From: Litoreibacter ponti
GTDB lineage: Bacteria; Pseudomonadota; Alphaproteobacteria; Rhodobacterales; Rhodobacteraceae
Direction of reading: 5' to 3'
Assembly: GCF_003054285.1 (NCBI RefSeq)
Contig: NZ_QBKS01000001.1
Span: forward strand, 992,001-1,056,000
DNA: 64,000 bases
A model generated the notes under the pieces. It searched no databases. It saw only the letters and a program-made list of their open reading frames with translations, and was not told the DNA's origin. The position numbers were made by a program, and so were the translations under genes. Of the stretch, positions 8,973-17,452 are shown in pieces. How positions within the stretch are numbered: the first letter of the stretch is position 1; each line of letters starts with the position of its first letter.

Positions 8973-9145
8973 GCCGCAAGGCGCATCCCGAGATCAGGAT
9001 CGAAGTCGGAAGGCTGCCGCGCGCGCGCCGCCCCGCCAAGAATCACCTTCAGGACCGGGCGGACATCGCGGGGCGTGCGGGGCCCGGACGATTTGCCTTC
9101 AAGGGCGATGCGGCGGTTCAGGCGGGCTTTTTCAAGAAGGCTCAT
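8969..9145 (-). CDS. Small hypothetical protein (58 aa)
   Basis: A short, very basic chain starting MSLLEKARLNRRIALEGK from the ATG at 9145, with a weak GAGAG ribosome site. An in-frame ATG at 9169 has no site at all. There is no signal peptide or membrane segment. It ends 4 bp inside the lipB 3' end and follows another small ORF (9185-9334) on the same strand. I do not recognise a family. The shared direction and neighbouring position of the two small ORFs give modest support that they are real. Confidence 0.4.
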   Translation of the reverse strand: MSLLEKARLNRRIALEGKSSGPRTPRDVRPVLKVILGGAARARQPSDFDPDLGMRLAA

Positions 9146-9184
9146 GGGAGGTCTCTCGATATCTTGCATGGGGTCGGACTGGGG

Positions 9185-9334
9185 TCAGTGTAAGCGAATA
9201 CGGCCAAGTTCGCGGGCGAACAGATCTTCCATCTCGCGGCGCGTCAGCTGCGTCACCTCAATCTGCACGGGCGGCATCTGGGCTGCGGGGGCCGGTGCAA
9301 GCATCTCGGCCACGTTCTGGATCAGTTTGGTCAT
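9185..9334 (-). CDS. Small hypothetical protein (49 aa)
   Basis: The ATG at 9334 has GGAG seven bases upstream on the minus strand; the ATG at 9337 is the alternative. The product starts MTKLIQNVAEMLAPAP and has a Pro/Ala-rich stretch. It ends in an amphipathic, charged helix (TRREMEDLFARELGRI). It lacks a membrane segment. No family is recognised. It lies 39 bp upstream of the small gene at 8969-9145 and may be transcribed with it. Confidence 0.4.
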   Translation of the reverse strand: MTKLIQNVAEMLAPAPAAQMPPVQIEVTQLTRREMEDLFARELGRIRLH

Positions 9335-9709
9335 CATGGGTCTCCGTGTCGTTTGGTCTTTCCAGCCCCTGACCGAACACACGAAGCGGCCGAGCCATGA
9401 GTTTCAGCGATACCCGCGAGTTTTCCGAACTTTGTGATAACCAATTGTTTTCAATCGATTTAAGAATCTCAATATTTCCAATTTCTTAAGCAACTGGCCG
9501 TATGCAACGTCTATGAGCGGTCGGAAACCGGCTAGGTTCACGATGGAGCAGCGAGACACTTTGGGACGAACTGATCGAAACGGGCTCGAGCGTCATCCAG
9601 CCTCGCCATTCCGGCGCCTCTTGACCTCGCCTCAAGGGAAAAGCCCCGAGCACCGGAAAAAATCCTCGCGTTGGAAATATTGTTGAACAATAAGACGGAA
9701 GCTTTTGAA
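9335..9709. other. Intergenic region upstream of the ECF sigma gene
   Basis: No convincing gene is seen. The segment 9420-9500 is markedly AT-rich compared with its surroundings and holds a perfect 7-bp inverted repeat, TTAAGAA at 9460-9466 and TTCTTAA at 9483-9489, with a 16-bp spacer. This is a candidate regulatory site or promoter region for the divergent small ORFs and the sigma gene. I could not find a clear GGAAC/CGTT ECF promoter. Confidence 0.4.
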
Positions 9710-10252
9710 ATGACTGACACTTCAGACATCGAACGGATGATTTCGCGGGTTGCTCTGGGCGATCGCACGGCGTTTTCCGACCTCTATGATGCGACCTCCG
9801 CGAAACTTTTGGGCACCGCGCTTCGTGTGTTGAAGGACAAGGCCAGCGCCGAGGATGTCCTGCAAGAGACGTTCATGAAGGTCTGGCGATACGCCGATAG
9901 ATACGCCTCAAACGGAATGAGCCCCATGACCTGGTTAATCACAATCGCACGAAACACCGCCATCGACCGGCTGCGCGCCACGAAGGACGAGGGCGACATT
10001 TCGGATGTGATGGACACGATACCCGCCTCCGGCCCCACGCCGGAACAGGCGGCCATCGCGTCCAGTGATGCCTCCCAGATCGCGGGCTGCCTCTCGAAGC
10101 TGGACGGGGACAAGCGCATTGCCGTCCGGGGCGCCTATCTGGAAGGCCTCAGCTACGCCGATCTTGCGGCGCAGTTTGACGTGCCGCTGAATACGATGCG
10201 CACCTGGCTGCGCCGCAGCCTGATCAGTCTCAGAGAGTGTATGACCCAATGA
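9710..10252 (+). CDS. ECF-type RNA polymerase sigma factor
   Basis: A protein of 180 residues from the ATG at 9710, which has GGAAG upstream; an in-frame TTG at 9671 is less likely. Sigma-70 region 2 (residues ~20-90) contains SAEDVLQETFMKVWR. Region 4 near the C-terminus has the helix-turn-helix GLSYADLAAQFDVPLNTMRTW. There is no region 3, as expected for extracytoplasmic-function sigma factors. Its stop overlaps the start of the anti-sigma gene in ATGA. It should redirect RNA polymerase once the membrane-bound antagonist releases it; the signal and regulon are unknown. Confidence 0.9.
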   Translation: MTDTSDIERMISRVALGDRTAFSDLYDATSAKLLGTALRVLKDKASAEDVLQETFMKVWRYADRYASNGMSPMTWLITIARNTAIDRLRATKDEGDISDVMDTIPASGPTPEQAAIASSDASQIAGCLSKLDGDKRIAVRGAYLEGLSYADLAAQFDVPLNTMRTWLRRSLISLRECMTQ

Positions 10253-10959
10253 GCACCACCGCCCCCCTGACCGATGACGACCGCGTTCTTGCGGCCGAAT
10301 ATGCCTTGCGGCTTCTGCCCGCCAAGGAAGAAGCCGCGTTCGAGGTGCGTATGTTCGACGACCGCAGGCTGGAAGCCTTCGTGGCAGAGACCGTCGGGCA
10401 TTTTGCACCGCTGTCAGATGAAATCGCGCCCGAACGCCCGTCGCGCAAGCTCAAGGGCAAGCTGATGAGCGATCTGTTTGGCGTAGCGCAGACACCCGGC
10501 TCCCTGTGGGACGGCCTGTCGCTTTGGCGTGCCACCAGCCTGGGGGCTACCTTCGCCGCAGCGGTGCTTGCGATCCTGCTTGTGACGCACCAAGCGCCCG
10601 TCGCCCCGTCGCAGACAGAGCGCGGCGCGCTCTTCGTCTCGGAAATCGCCAGCGAAGACAGCAGCCTGCGCCTGCTGGCGGTCTATGATGCGGGCACCGG
10701 TGATCTGCAATTGACCCGCACCGCGGGCGCCGCCGCCCCGGACCGGGTATTGGAGCTTTGGGCCATCGCCGGGGACACCCCGCCGGTCTCGCTGTGCGTA
10801 CTGCCCGCAGGCGAAAAGGCGCGAACCCGTTTGCCCGACGCAGTTGCGGGTGATGTCGCGGGGCTGGTGCTCGCAATCTCGGACGAGCCGCCGGGCGGAT
10901 CGCCGACCGGTGCGCCAACGGGAGCCGTGCTCGCCGTGGGTGGGGTGACGGAGATCTAA
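10249..10959 (+). CDS. Anti-sigma factor (RskA/anti-sigma-K type)
   Basis: A protein of 236 residues. The N-terminal ~85 residues form a cytoplasmic sigma-binding region with no HxxxCxxC zinc motif. A single transmembrane helix is near residues 102-122 (TSLGATFAAAVLAILLVT). The periplasmic part carries the RskA C-terminal pattern, with LELWAIAGDTPPVSL and the closing GGSPTGAPTGAVLAVGG. It is translationally coupled to the sigma gene (ATGA). By family it holds the sigma factor at the membrane and is released by regulated proteolysis. Its 3' end touches the opposing SDR gene. Confidence 0.87.
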   Translation: MSTTAPLTDDDRVLAAEYALRLLPAKEEAAFEVRMFDDRRLEAFVAETVGHFAPLSDEIAPERPSRKLKGKLMSDLFGVAQTPGSLWDGLSLWRATSLGATFAAAVLAILLVTHQAPVAPSQTERGALFVSEIASEDSSLRLLAVYDAGTGDLQLTRTAGAAAPDRVLELWAIAGDTPPVSLCVLPAGEKARTRLPDAVAGDVAGLVLAISDEPPGGSPTGAPTGAVLAVGGVTEI

Positions 10960-11927
10960 ATCAGCTCTATCTCGCGCAAATGCTGCGTGAAGTAGTCGAT
11001 TGTATGGGTCAGCCCGTCCTTCAGGGGCACCGACGGCTCCCACCCCAGTTCGGCCCGCGCCATTGAGATATCGGGCTTGCGCTGCTGCGGATCGTCCGAC
11101 GGCAATGGGCGCTGCACCATCTTCGAGCCGCTGCCGGTTTGGGCGATCACCTCTTCGGCAAGCTGTCTGATGGTGAACTCCACCGGATTGCCAAGATTGA
11201 TCGGTCCCGTCACGCCGTCAGGACTTTCCATCAAGGCGATCAGCCCCGTCACCAGATCATCGACATAGCAAAAGGAGCGGGTCTGATCGCCCTCGCCGAA
11301 CACGGTGATGTCCTCGCCGCGCAAGGCCTGCACGATGAAATTGGACACCACCCGCCCGTCTGCGTGATGCATGCGCGGGCCGTAGGTGTTGAAAATGCGC
11401 GCGATTTTGACCTCCACCCCGTTCTGGCGGTGGTAGTCCATGAACAGGGTCTCTGCGGCGCGCTTGCCCTCGTCGTAGCACGAGCGCGCGCCGATCGGGT
11501 TCACATGGCCCCAGTAATCCTCGGTCTGCGGATGCACTTTGGGGTCGCCATACACTTCGGAGGTCGAGGCCTGCAGGATCCGGCATCCCAGCCGCTTGGC
11601 CAGCCCCAGCGTGTTGATCGCGCCGATGACGGAGGTCTTGATCGTCTGAACCGGGTCGTGCTGATAGTGCACCGGGCTGGCGGGGCAGGCCAGATTGTAG
11701 ATCTCGTCCACTTCGACATAGAGCGGAAAGGTCACGTCATGGCGCATGAACTCCATGCGCGGGTGGTTGTGCAGATGCTCCAGATTGCGCTTCGAACCGG
11801 TGAACAGATTGTCGACGCACAGCACCTCGTGGCCTTGCGCGAGCAGCCGGTCACACAGGTGCGAGCCCACAAATCCCGCGCCACCGGTGACCAGAATGCG
11901 TTTGCGTGTGTCGTAAAGCCTTGCCAT
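10956..11927 (-). CDS. NAD-dependent SDR epimerase, UDP-glucuronate decarboxylase type
   Basis: A protein of 323 residues from the ATG at 11927. The reading frame stays open for 46 codons upstream, but the NAD-binding motif starts within 15 residues of this ATG (ILVTGGAGFVGSHL), as in family members. The catalytic pair is in YDEGKR (YxxxK), preceded by ASTSEVYGDP. NLACPASPVHYQ and ARIFNTYGPRM match UDP-xylose synthases, which convert UDP-glucuronate to UDP-xylose for surface polysaccharides. A dTDP-glucose dehydratase-like role is less likely. There are no other sugar-nucleotide genes beside it. Confidence 0.82.
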   Translation of the reverse strand: MARLYDTRKRILVTGGAGFVGSHLCDRLLAQGHEVLCVDNLFTGSKRNLEHLHNHPRMEFMRHDVTFPLYVEVDEIYNLACPASPVHYQHDPVQTIKTSVIGAINTLGLAKRLGCRILQASTSEVYGDPKVHPQTEDYWGHVNPIGARSCYDEGKRAAETLFMDYHRQNGVEVKIARIFNTYGPRMHHADGRVVSNFIVQALRGEDITVFGEGDQTRSFCYVDDLVTGLIALMESPDGVTGPINLGNPVEFTIRQLAEEVIAQTGSGSKMVQRPLPSDDPQQRKPDISMARAELGWEPSVPLKDGLTHTIDYFTQHLREIELI

Positions 11928-12171
11928 CCGCGACCGCTGCCTTTGCTGGGGAGTTTGTAAGATATCTACTCCGGGTTCGGCCGCGATACTACAAGCCACA
12001 CCGCGCCAGGAAAGCGGGAAATCAGACAGCGACATTTTTTCCACCCCTGCGGCAGGTTGGAACATTGTGCAGGCCTCACGGGCGCTTTAGTAAGGGCGTC
12101 AAATGGCCGGGATGAGTCTGCGCTGCAGGCGGGTTCCGGGCGAACCGACGACCAAAAAACGGGAGAACCGC

Positions 12172-13842
12172 ATGGCCGACGCAGCCATTCAGGGACATGA
12201 CCACGACGAGCGGGGGTTCTTCACCCGTTGGTTTATGTCCACCAACCATAAAGACATTGGTATTCTGTACCTCTTCACCGCAGGCCTGATGGGCTTCATC
12301 TCGGTGGCCTTCACCGTCTACATGCGCCTCGAGCTCATGGAGCCCGGTGTGCAATACATGTGCCTCGAAGGCGCGCGCTTCACCGCCGCGGCCGTGGCCG
12401 ATTGTACCCCGAACGGGCATCTTTGGAATGTTTTGATCACAGGTCACGGCATTCTCATGATGTTCTTCGTGGTGATCCCGGCGCTGTTTGGCGGCTTCGG
12501 TAACTACTTCATGCCGCTGCAGATCGGCGCGCCTGACATGGCGTTCCCGCGGATGAACAACCTGTCCTACTGGATGTACGTGGCTGGCTGTTCGCTGGCT
12601 GTGGCCTCCCTGCTGACGCCCGGTGGCAATGACCAGCTGGGCTCCGGCGTGGGCTGGGTGTTGTACGCGCCGCTCTCGACGTCCGAGGCAGGCATGTCCA
12701 TGGACTTCGCGATCTTCGCGGTTCACATGTCCGGTGCGTCGTCCATCCTGGGCGCGATCAACATGATCACGACGTTCCTGAACATGCGCACACCCGGCAT
12801 GACGCTGCACAAGGTGCCGCTTTTTGCCTGGTCGATCTTCGTGACCGCATGGCTGATCCTTCTGGCCTTGCCGGTGCTGGCTGGCGCCATCACCATGCTG
12901 CTGACCGACCGGAACTTCGGGACGACCTTCTTCGACCCGTCGGGCGGCGGTGACCCGATCCTCTACCAGCACCTGCTGTGGTTCTTCGGTCACCCCGAGG
13001 TGTACATCATCATCGTGCCGGGCTTCGGGATCATCTCCCACATCATCGCAACCTTCTCGCGCAAGCCGATCTTCGGCTACCTGCCGATGGTCTACGCGAT
13101 GGTCGCCATTGGCGCGCTGGGCTTCGTTGTGTGGGCGCACCACATGTACACGGTGGGCATGAGCCTGTCGCAGCAGTCTTACTTCATGATGGCCACGATG
13201 GTGATCGCGGTACCGACAGGCATCAAGATCTTCTCCTGGATCGCCACGATGTGGGGCGGCTCGATCGAGTTCAAGACGCCGATGCTCTGGGCGTTTGGCT
13301 TCCTGTTCCTCTTCACCGTGGGCGGTGTGACCGGCATCGTGCTGGCGCAGGCCGGCATCGACCGGGCCTACCATGACACCTACTATGTCGTGGCGCACTT
13401 CCACTACGTGATGTCTTTGGGTGCCGTGTTCTGCATCTTCGCAGGTATCTACTTCTACCTGCCGAAAATGTCGGGCCGCATGTATCCCGAATGGGCAGGT
13501 AAGCTGCACTTCTGGCTGATGTTCGTGGGTGCGAACATCACCTTCTTCCCGCAGCACTTTTTGGGCCGCCAAGGCATGCCGCGCCGCTACATCGACTACC
13601 CGGAGGCCTTCGCCTACTGGAACTACGTGTCGAGCTGGGGTGCCTTCCTGTCCTTCGCATCGTTCCTCTTCTTCATCGGCGTGATCGTCTACACGCTGAT
13701 GTACGGACGCCGTGTGACCGAGGCCAATCCGTGGAACGAGTATGCAGACACGCTGGAGTGGACCCTGCCCTCCCCGCCGCCGGAGCACACGTTCGAGACG
13801 TTGCCCAAGCAGTCGGACTGGGACAAGAGCCACAGCCACTAA
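12172..13842 (+). CDS. ctaD: Cytochrome c oxidase subunit I (aa3 type)
   Basis: A protein of 556 residues with twelve transmembrane helices. It starts at the ATG at 12172 after GGGAG. The N-terminal STNHKDIGILYLF is typical. Visible metal ligands are the heme a His in GHGILM, the CuB His and cross-linked Tyr region in GHPEVYI, the HH pair in AHHMYTVG, and HFHYVMSLG for the hemes. The proton-channel residues appear in GAPDMAFPRMNN, HPEVY and PTGIKIF. It is the catalytic, proton-pumping subunit of the terminal oxidase. Subunits II and III are not here; the separate ctaD locus is known from Rhodobacter. Confidence 0.97.
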   Translation: MADAAIQGHDHDERGFFTRWFMSTNHKDIGILYLFTAGLMGFISVAFTVYMRLELMEPGVQYMCLEGARFTAAAVADCTPNGHLWNVLITGHGILMMFFVVIPALFGGFGNYFMPLQIGAPDMAFPRMNNLSYWMYVAGCSLAVASLLTPGGNDQLGSGVGWVLYAPLSTSEAGMSMDFAIFAVHMSGASSILGAINMITTFLNMRTPGMTLHKVPLFAWSIFVTAWLILLALPVLAGAITMLLTDRNFGTTFFDPSGGGDPILYQHLLWFFGHPEVYIIIVPGFGIISHIIATFSRKPIFGYLPMVYAMVAIGALGFVVWAHHMYTVGMSLSQQSYFMMATMVIAVPTGIKIFSWIATMWGGSIEFKTPMLWAFGFLFLFTVGGVTGIVLAQAGIDRAYHDTYYVVAHFHYVMSLGAVFCIFAGIYFYLPKMSGRMYPEWAGKLHFWLMFVGANITFFPQHFLGRQGMPRRYIDYPEAFAYWNYVSSWGAFLSFASFLFFIGVIVYTLMYGRRVTEANPWNEYADTLEWTLPSPPPEHTFETLPKQSDWDKSHSH

Positions 13843-13848
13843 GCGGCC

Positions 13849-14391
13849 ATGCCGATCCAGCACATACACCTTGATGAAGGGGCCTCGGATTATCCCGAGG
13901 GCCTTTCCACTTACAGGGGGGGCGAGGCGCCGTGCTACCGGGTGCTGCTCTGGCCCCACCGCTCCCTGCCCGTCTCGGGCTTCGTCTTCTTCATTGCGAT
14001 CACCTCTTTCCTGCTGGCCATCCCACTGCTGCCGCTGATGGGCACCGGCGCTGTCTGGGTCCTGCTGCCCTTCCTGATCGCGACGGTCTGGGCGCTGTGG
14101 TTTTTCATCATGCGCAGCTATCGCTCCGGCCAAACGGTCGAGGAGCTGTCAATCTGGGACGACCGCATGACGCTTGTGCGGGTCAACCCGATGGGCCCCG
14201 CCAAGACACGGCGGCAGGAATGGGAGGCCAACCCCTACTGGGTCGAGGTCGTGAGCCAGGACAAACCTGTCGAGAACTACCTGACCCTGCGTGGCGGGCC
14301 CCGCGAGGTAGAGCTGGGGGCGTTCCTGTCCGCCGAAGAACGGTTGGAGCTGAAGCAAGAGCTGGAGCAGGAGATCCGGCGGCTCGGCTAG
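13849..14391 (+). CDS. DUF2244 family membrane protein
   Basis: A protein of 180 residues starting 6 bp after ctaD, so probably on the same transcript. Two adjacent transmembrane helices span residues ~40-85 (GFVFFIAITSFLLAIPLLP and a second helix ending ALWFFIM). A soluble beta-rich C-terminal half follows, including SIWDDRMTLVRVNP and NYLTLRGGPREVELG. The layout matches DUF2244, often found beside cytochrome oxidase genes in alphaproteobacteria. Its function is unknown; a role in oxidase assembly is inferred only from the position. Confidence 0.78.
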   Translation: MPIQHIHLDEGASDYPEGLSTYRGGEAPCYRVLLWPHRSLPVSGFVFFIAITSFLLAIPLLPLMGTGAVWVLLPFLIATVWALWFFIMRSYRSGQTVEELSIWDDRMTLVRVNPMGPAKTRRQEWEANPYWVEVVSQDKPVENYLTLRGGPREVELGAFLSAEERLELKQELEQEIRRLG

Positions 14392-14459
14392 CGACAAAGC
14401 CGCAGCGCTCTCGTAAATTTCTGGTGCCTCACTGCAAAGCTCACTAGCCTCGTAAACAG

Positions 14460-15353
14460 ATGTTGGTGCAAAAATGCGAGGCTTCCGTGGATTGGGAAGA
14501 CATCAAGACCCTGCGCGCGGTGGTTCATTACAAAACGGTGCGCCGCGCAGGCGAAGCGCTTGGCGTTCATCACACCACCATCGGTCGCCGCATCGAGGCG
14601 CTGGAGGCCAGCCTTGGCACCAACCTGTTCAACCGCACCCCTGACGGGCTGATGCTGACGAGTGCGGGCGAGCGGCTGTTCTCCGTCGCCCAGACCTTCG
14701 ACGATGCCTTGATCGACGTTGAGCGCAGCATCGCCGGGCTGGATGGAGAGCTCGCCGGGCCCTTGACCGTGACGATGCCCGAGCCGCTGCTTGTCGCGCT
14801 GTTCCTGCCTGCGCTGCCGGATTTCGTCGACGCGCATCCCTCGATCGAGTTGAGGTTCGACACCTCGCTCACGATCCGGGACGTGGCCCGGCGCGAGGCG
14901 GATTTCGCCGTGCGGCTCGACAATAACCCGCCCGACACGCTCGTCGGCAAACGCCTGTTCGCCTATACCGAAGCCGTCTATGCGACGCCGGAATACCTCG
15001 AACAGGATCCAAAGGCCTATCGCTGGCTGGGCTGGGGCGCGTCGACGCAAGGCGCGCCGGAATGGGTGCAATCGTCGGAATACCCGGACGTCCCGGTTTG
15101 GGGCCTCTTCCCGACGATACCCGCCCAACAGGCCGCCGCGCAGCAAGGGCTGGGCCTTTCGATCCTGCCGTGTCTTTTTGGCGATGCTGATCCGGGTCTG
15201 AGACGCGCGGGCACGCGCGCTCCGGTCAAGAGCCGTGACATCTGGCTGCTGACCCATAACGATCTGCGCCGCACCGCGAGGGTCCGCGCCTTCATGCGGT
15301 TCGCCGAGGATCTGCTGCGCACGAACAAACAAAAACTCACCGGGCGCGAGTAG
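14460..15353 (+). CDS. LysR family transcriptional regulator
   Basis: A protein of 297 residues. The winged helix-turn-helix is at residues ~12-70, with VRRAGEALGVHHTTIGRRIEA and LGTNLFNRTPDGL. The effector domain that follows begins LAGPLTVTMPEPLL. The ATG at 14460 gives about ten residues before the HTH; an internal start is possible. The gene runs in the same direction as the two haloalkane dehalogenase genes, 97 bp upstream of the first. An inverted repeat in that gap suggests it may control them. The effector is unknown. Confidence 0.88.
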   Translation: MLVQKCEASVDWEDIKTLRAVVHYKTVRRAGEALGVHHTTIGRRIEALEASLGTNLFNRTPDGLMLTSAGERLFSVAQTFDDALIDVERSIAGLDGELAGPLTVTMPEPLLVALFLPALPDFVDAHPSIELRFDTSLTIRDVARREADFAVRLDNNPPDTLVGKRLFAYTEAVYATPEYLEQDPKAYRWLGWGASTQGAPEWVQSSEYPDVPVWGLFPTIPAQQAAAQQGLGLSILPCLFGDADPGLRRAGTRAPVKSRDIWLLTHNDLRRTARVRAFMRFAEDLLRTNKQKLTGRE

Positions 15354-15404
15354 CAAATTCGCACCAAGACGCTGCAAACATACGCCGTGTTGCTGCGAAA
15401 TTGC
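15353..15404. promoter_or_regulatory. Candidate operator: inverted repeat upstream of the dehalogenases
   Basis: GCAAATTCGCA (15353-15363) is mirrored by TGCGAAATTGC (15394-15404); nine of eleven positions are complementary. The centres are 41 bp apart, about four helical turns. The first copy begins at the LysR stop codon. The spacing and symmetry fit a LysR-type binding region, but binding is an inference. Confidence 0.35.
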
Positions 15405-15450
15405 GGTGATATTCCTGTTGTGACAGCACAAATCAGGTTCGGTATCACCC

Positions 15451-16395
15451 ATGAACGCCATATCCGGGAAGGTCCATCCGCGCATTAAGGAGTTGGGCCT
15501 TGAGTCCGAATACCCTTTCGCCTCGCACTTCATTTCCACGCCGATGGGCCAGATGCACTACCTCGATGAAGGCGCGGAAAGCGGCGGCGCGCAGGTGCTC
15601 GCACTGCATGGAAATCCGACCTGGTCGTTTCTTTATCGCCGGTTCGCAATCGGGCTGTCGCGCGACCGGCGCGTCGTCGTACCGGACCACGTCGGCTTCG
15701 GCCTGTCCGACAAGCCCGACGACGAAAGCGCCTACACGCTGAAAGCCCATATCGACAATCTCGAGGCGCTCGTCCTGCACCTCGACCTGCGCGATATCAC
15801 GCTCGTGATGCAGGATTGGGGTGGCCCCATCGGGCTGGGCGTCGCCGCGCGCCACCCGGAGCGGATCAAGGCGCTGGTCATCCTGAACACGTTTGGCTTC
15901 TACCCGCCCGTGGAGGGCATGGACCCTGAGCGCCTGAAGCTGCCGCCCCCATTGCTTATGATGCGGTCCCGGGGCCTGGGCGATTTCATGGTGCGCCGTC
16001 TGGGCTTTTTCGAGCGGCAAGTGATGTCCCTTGCCACGGCCTCAAAACCCACGCCTGCCATCAAGCGCGCCTATCGCGGCATCTTCCGCTCGCCCGCCGA
16101 GCGCGCGGGCGTCATGGCCTTCCCGCGCATGATCCCGACCCGGACGAGCCACCCGGCGGCCAAGATCCTGTTGGAAGAGACCGCGCCCTTCATCGACCAG
16201 TTCAAGGGGCCAGCCCGCATCTTCTGGGGGCTCAAGGACCCACTCATCCCCATCGGTGCCCTCGCGGCGTGGAAAAAACGCTTGCCCCAGGCCGAGGTGA
16301 CCGAGTTCGCCAAGGCCCGGCACTACCTGCAGGAGGACGAGCCCGACGCGCTGGTCTCCGGCCTTGCCGATTTCCTGCGCACCCGTGTCGACTAA
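15451..16395 (+). CDS. Haloalkane dehalogenase-like alpha/beta hydrolase (HLD-III type pattern)
   Basis: A protein of 314 residues with an alpha/beta-hydrolase fold. HGNPT (53-57) supplies the halide-binding Asn55. QDWGGPIG holds the nucleophile Asp122 with halide-binding Trp123 next to it. FWGLKDPLIP gives an acid Asp after a late strand, and ARHYLQED the catalytic His. Asn-Trp halide binding together with a late Asp acid is the HLD-III arrangement. The reaction would be hydrolysis of a carbon-halogen bond to alcohol plus halide, in the cytosol. Epoxide hydrolase or fluoroacetate dehalogenase relatives are alternatives. The gene is 28 bp before the second dehalogenase. Confidence 0.78.
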   Translation: MNAISGKVHPRIKELGLESEYPFASHFISTPMGQMHYLDEGAESGGAQVLALHGNPTWSFLYRRFAIGLSRDRRVVVPDHVGFGLSDKPDDESAYTLKAHIDNLEALVLHLDLRDITLVMQDWGGPIGLGVAARHPERIKALVILNTFGFYPPVEGMDPERLKLPPPLLMMRSRGLGDFMVRRLGFFERQVMSLATASKPTPAIKRAYRGIFRSPAERAGVMAFPRMIPTRTSHPAAKILLEETAPFIDQFKGPARIFWGLKDPLIPIGALAAWKKRLPQAEVTEFAKARHYLQEDEPDALVSGLADFLRTRVD

Positions 16396-16423
16396 AACCT
16401 GCCTCATCCCGAAGGAGACGAAC

Positions 16424-17404
16424 ATGACCCCGACCCTTACGCGCCGCGCGCTTCTGCGCCTGACCGCTGCCACCACCCTGCTGAGCGCGGCCCTGCCCGC
16501 CCTCGCGGACGGCGACGCCCCCTCCGCCGAAATGCCGTTTGAGAAACGCCTCGTTGAGGTGAACGGCTCCAAAATGGCTTATGTGGACGAAGGCGAGGGT
16601 CCCGTGGTGCTGTTCCTGCACGGCAACCCGACCTCGTCCTACCTGTGGCGCAACATCATCCCCTTCGTTACCGAGGACCACCGCGCCATCGCGGTCGATC
16701 TGATCGGTATGGGCGACAGCGACAAGCCGGATATCGGCTACACGTTCGCGGACCACGCCGCCTATCTCGACGGGTTCATCGCGGCGCTCGACCTGCAGGA
16801 TATCACCCTCGTGATCCACGACTGGGGCTCGGTGCTGGGGATGCGCTATGCCCGGCTTAACGAGGGCAACGTGAAGGCCATCGCCTTCATGGAAGCCGGC
16901 ATTCCCCCGGCTCTGCCCGCCCCGAGCCTCGAGGCGATGGGCCCGCAGAACGCAGAGCTCTTCGCGATGCTCCGCTCGCCCGCGGGCGACGAGGCCGTAC
17001 TGCAAAACAACTTCTTCGTCGAAGAGGTGCTGGGCAAATTCGGCGTCGCGACCCCGCTGTCAGACGAGGTGCTCGCGCAGTACCGCAAGCCCTTTCCGAC
17101 GCCGGAAAGCCGCAAGCCCACGCTGGTCTGGCCGCGCCAAATCCCCATCGCGGGCGAGCCCGCGGATACCGGCGCGGTCATCACTGCGAACGGCGAATGG
17201 CTCTATTCGACCGACATGCCGAAACTGATGCTGCATGTTGCGCCCGGGGCGCTGATGCCACCCCCGGTGGTGGAATATGTGAAAGCGAACGCCTCCAACC
17301 TCGAGGATGTCTTCCTCGGCCCCGGCGTGCATTTCGTCCAAGAGGATCATCCCACCGCCATCGGGCGCGCCCTGCGCGACTGGATCGACCGGCTGCCCGC
17401 ATAG
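16424..17404 (+). CDS. Exported haloalkane dehalogenase-like protein (HLD-II type pattern)
   Basis: A protein of 326 residues with an excellent GAAGGAGA ribosome site before the ATG at 16424. The first 28 residues (LTRRALLRL, then a hydrophobic run ending ALPALADG) look like a signal peptide, possibly twin-arginine. HGNPTSSYLW gives halide-binding Asn68, and IHDWGS the nucleophile Asp133 with Trp134. FMEAGIPP gives the acid Glu157, and GVHFVQED the catalytic His near 303. This full pentad is the HLD-II set (as in DhaA and LinB). Export is unusual, since the well-known HLD-II enzymes are cytosolic or leaderless. It is likely co-transcribed with its neighbour. Confidence 0.83.
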   Translation: MTPTLTRRALLRLTAATTLLSAALPALADGDAPSAEMPFEKRLVEVNGSKMAYVDEGEGPVVLFLHGNPTSSYLWRNIIPFVTEDHRAIAVDLIGMGDSDKPDIGYTFADHAAYLDGFIAALDLQDITLVIHDWGSVLGMRYARLNEGNVKAIAFMEAGIPPALPAPSLEAMGPQNAELFAMLRSPAGDEAVLQNNFFVEEVLGKFGVATPLSDEVLAQYRKPFPTPESRKPTLVWPRQIPIAGEPADTGAVITANGEWLYSTDMPKLMLHVAPGALMPPPVVEYVKANASNLEDVFLGPGVHFVQEDHPTAIGRALRDWIDRLPA

Positions 17405-17452
17405 CGCGCGCTGCCACTCCCATCTCACACACCAGCTGAAAGACCACCTGAC

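Noticed and set aside
9538..9768. 76-codon minus-strand frame over the sigma-factor start
   Set aside because: It overlaps the sigma gene start antisense and has no ribosome site or recognisable features.
12076..14133. A 685-codon open frame on the minus strand opposite ctaD
   Set aside because: It is fully antisense to a clear oxidase gene and its product is His/Arg/Glu-rich without domains. Such frames are common in GC-rich coding DNA.
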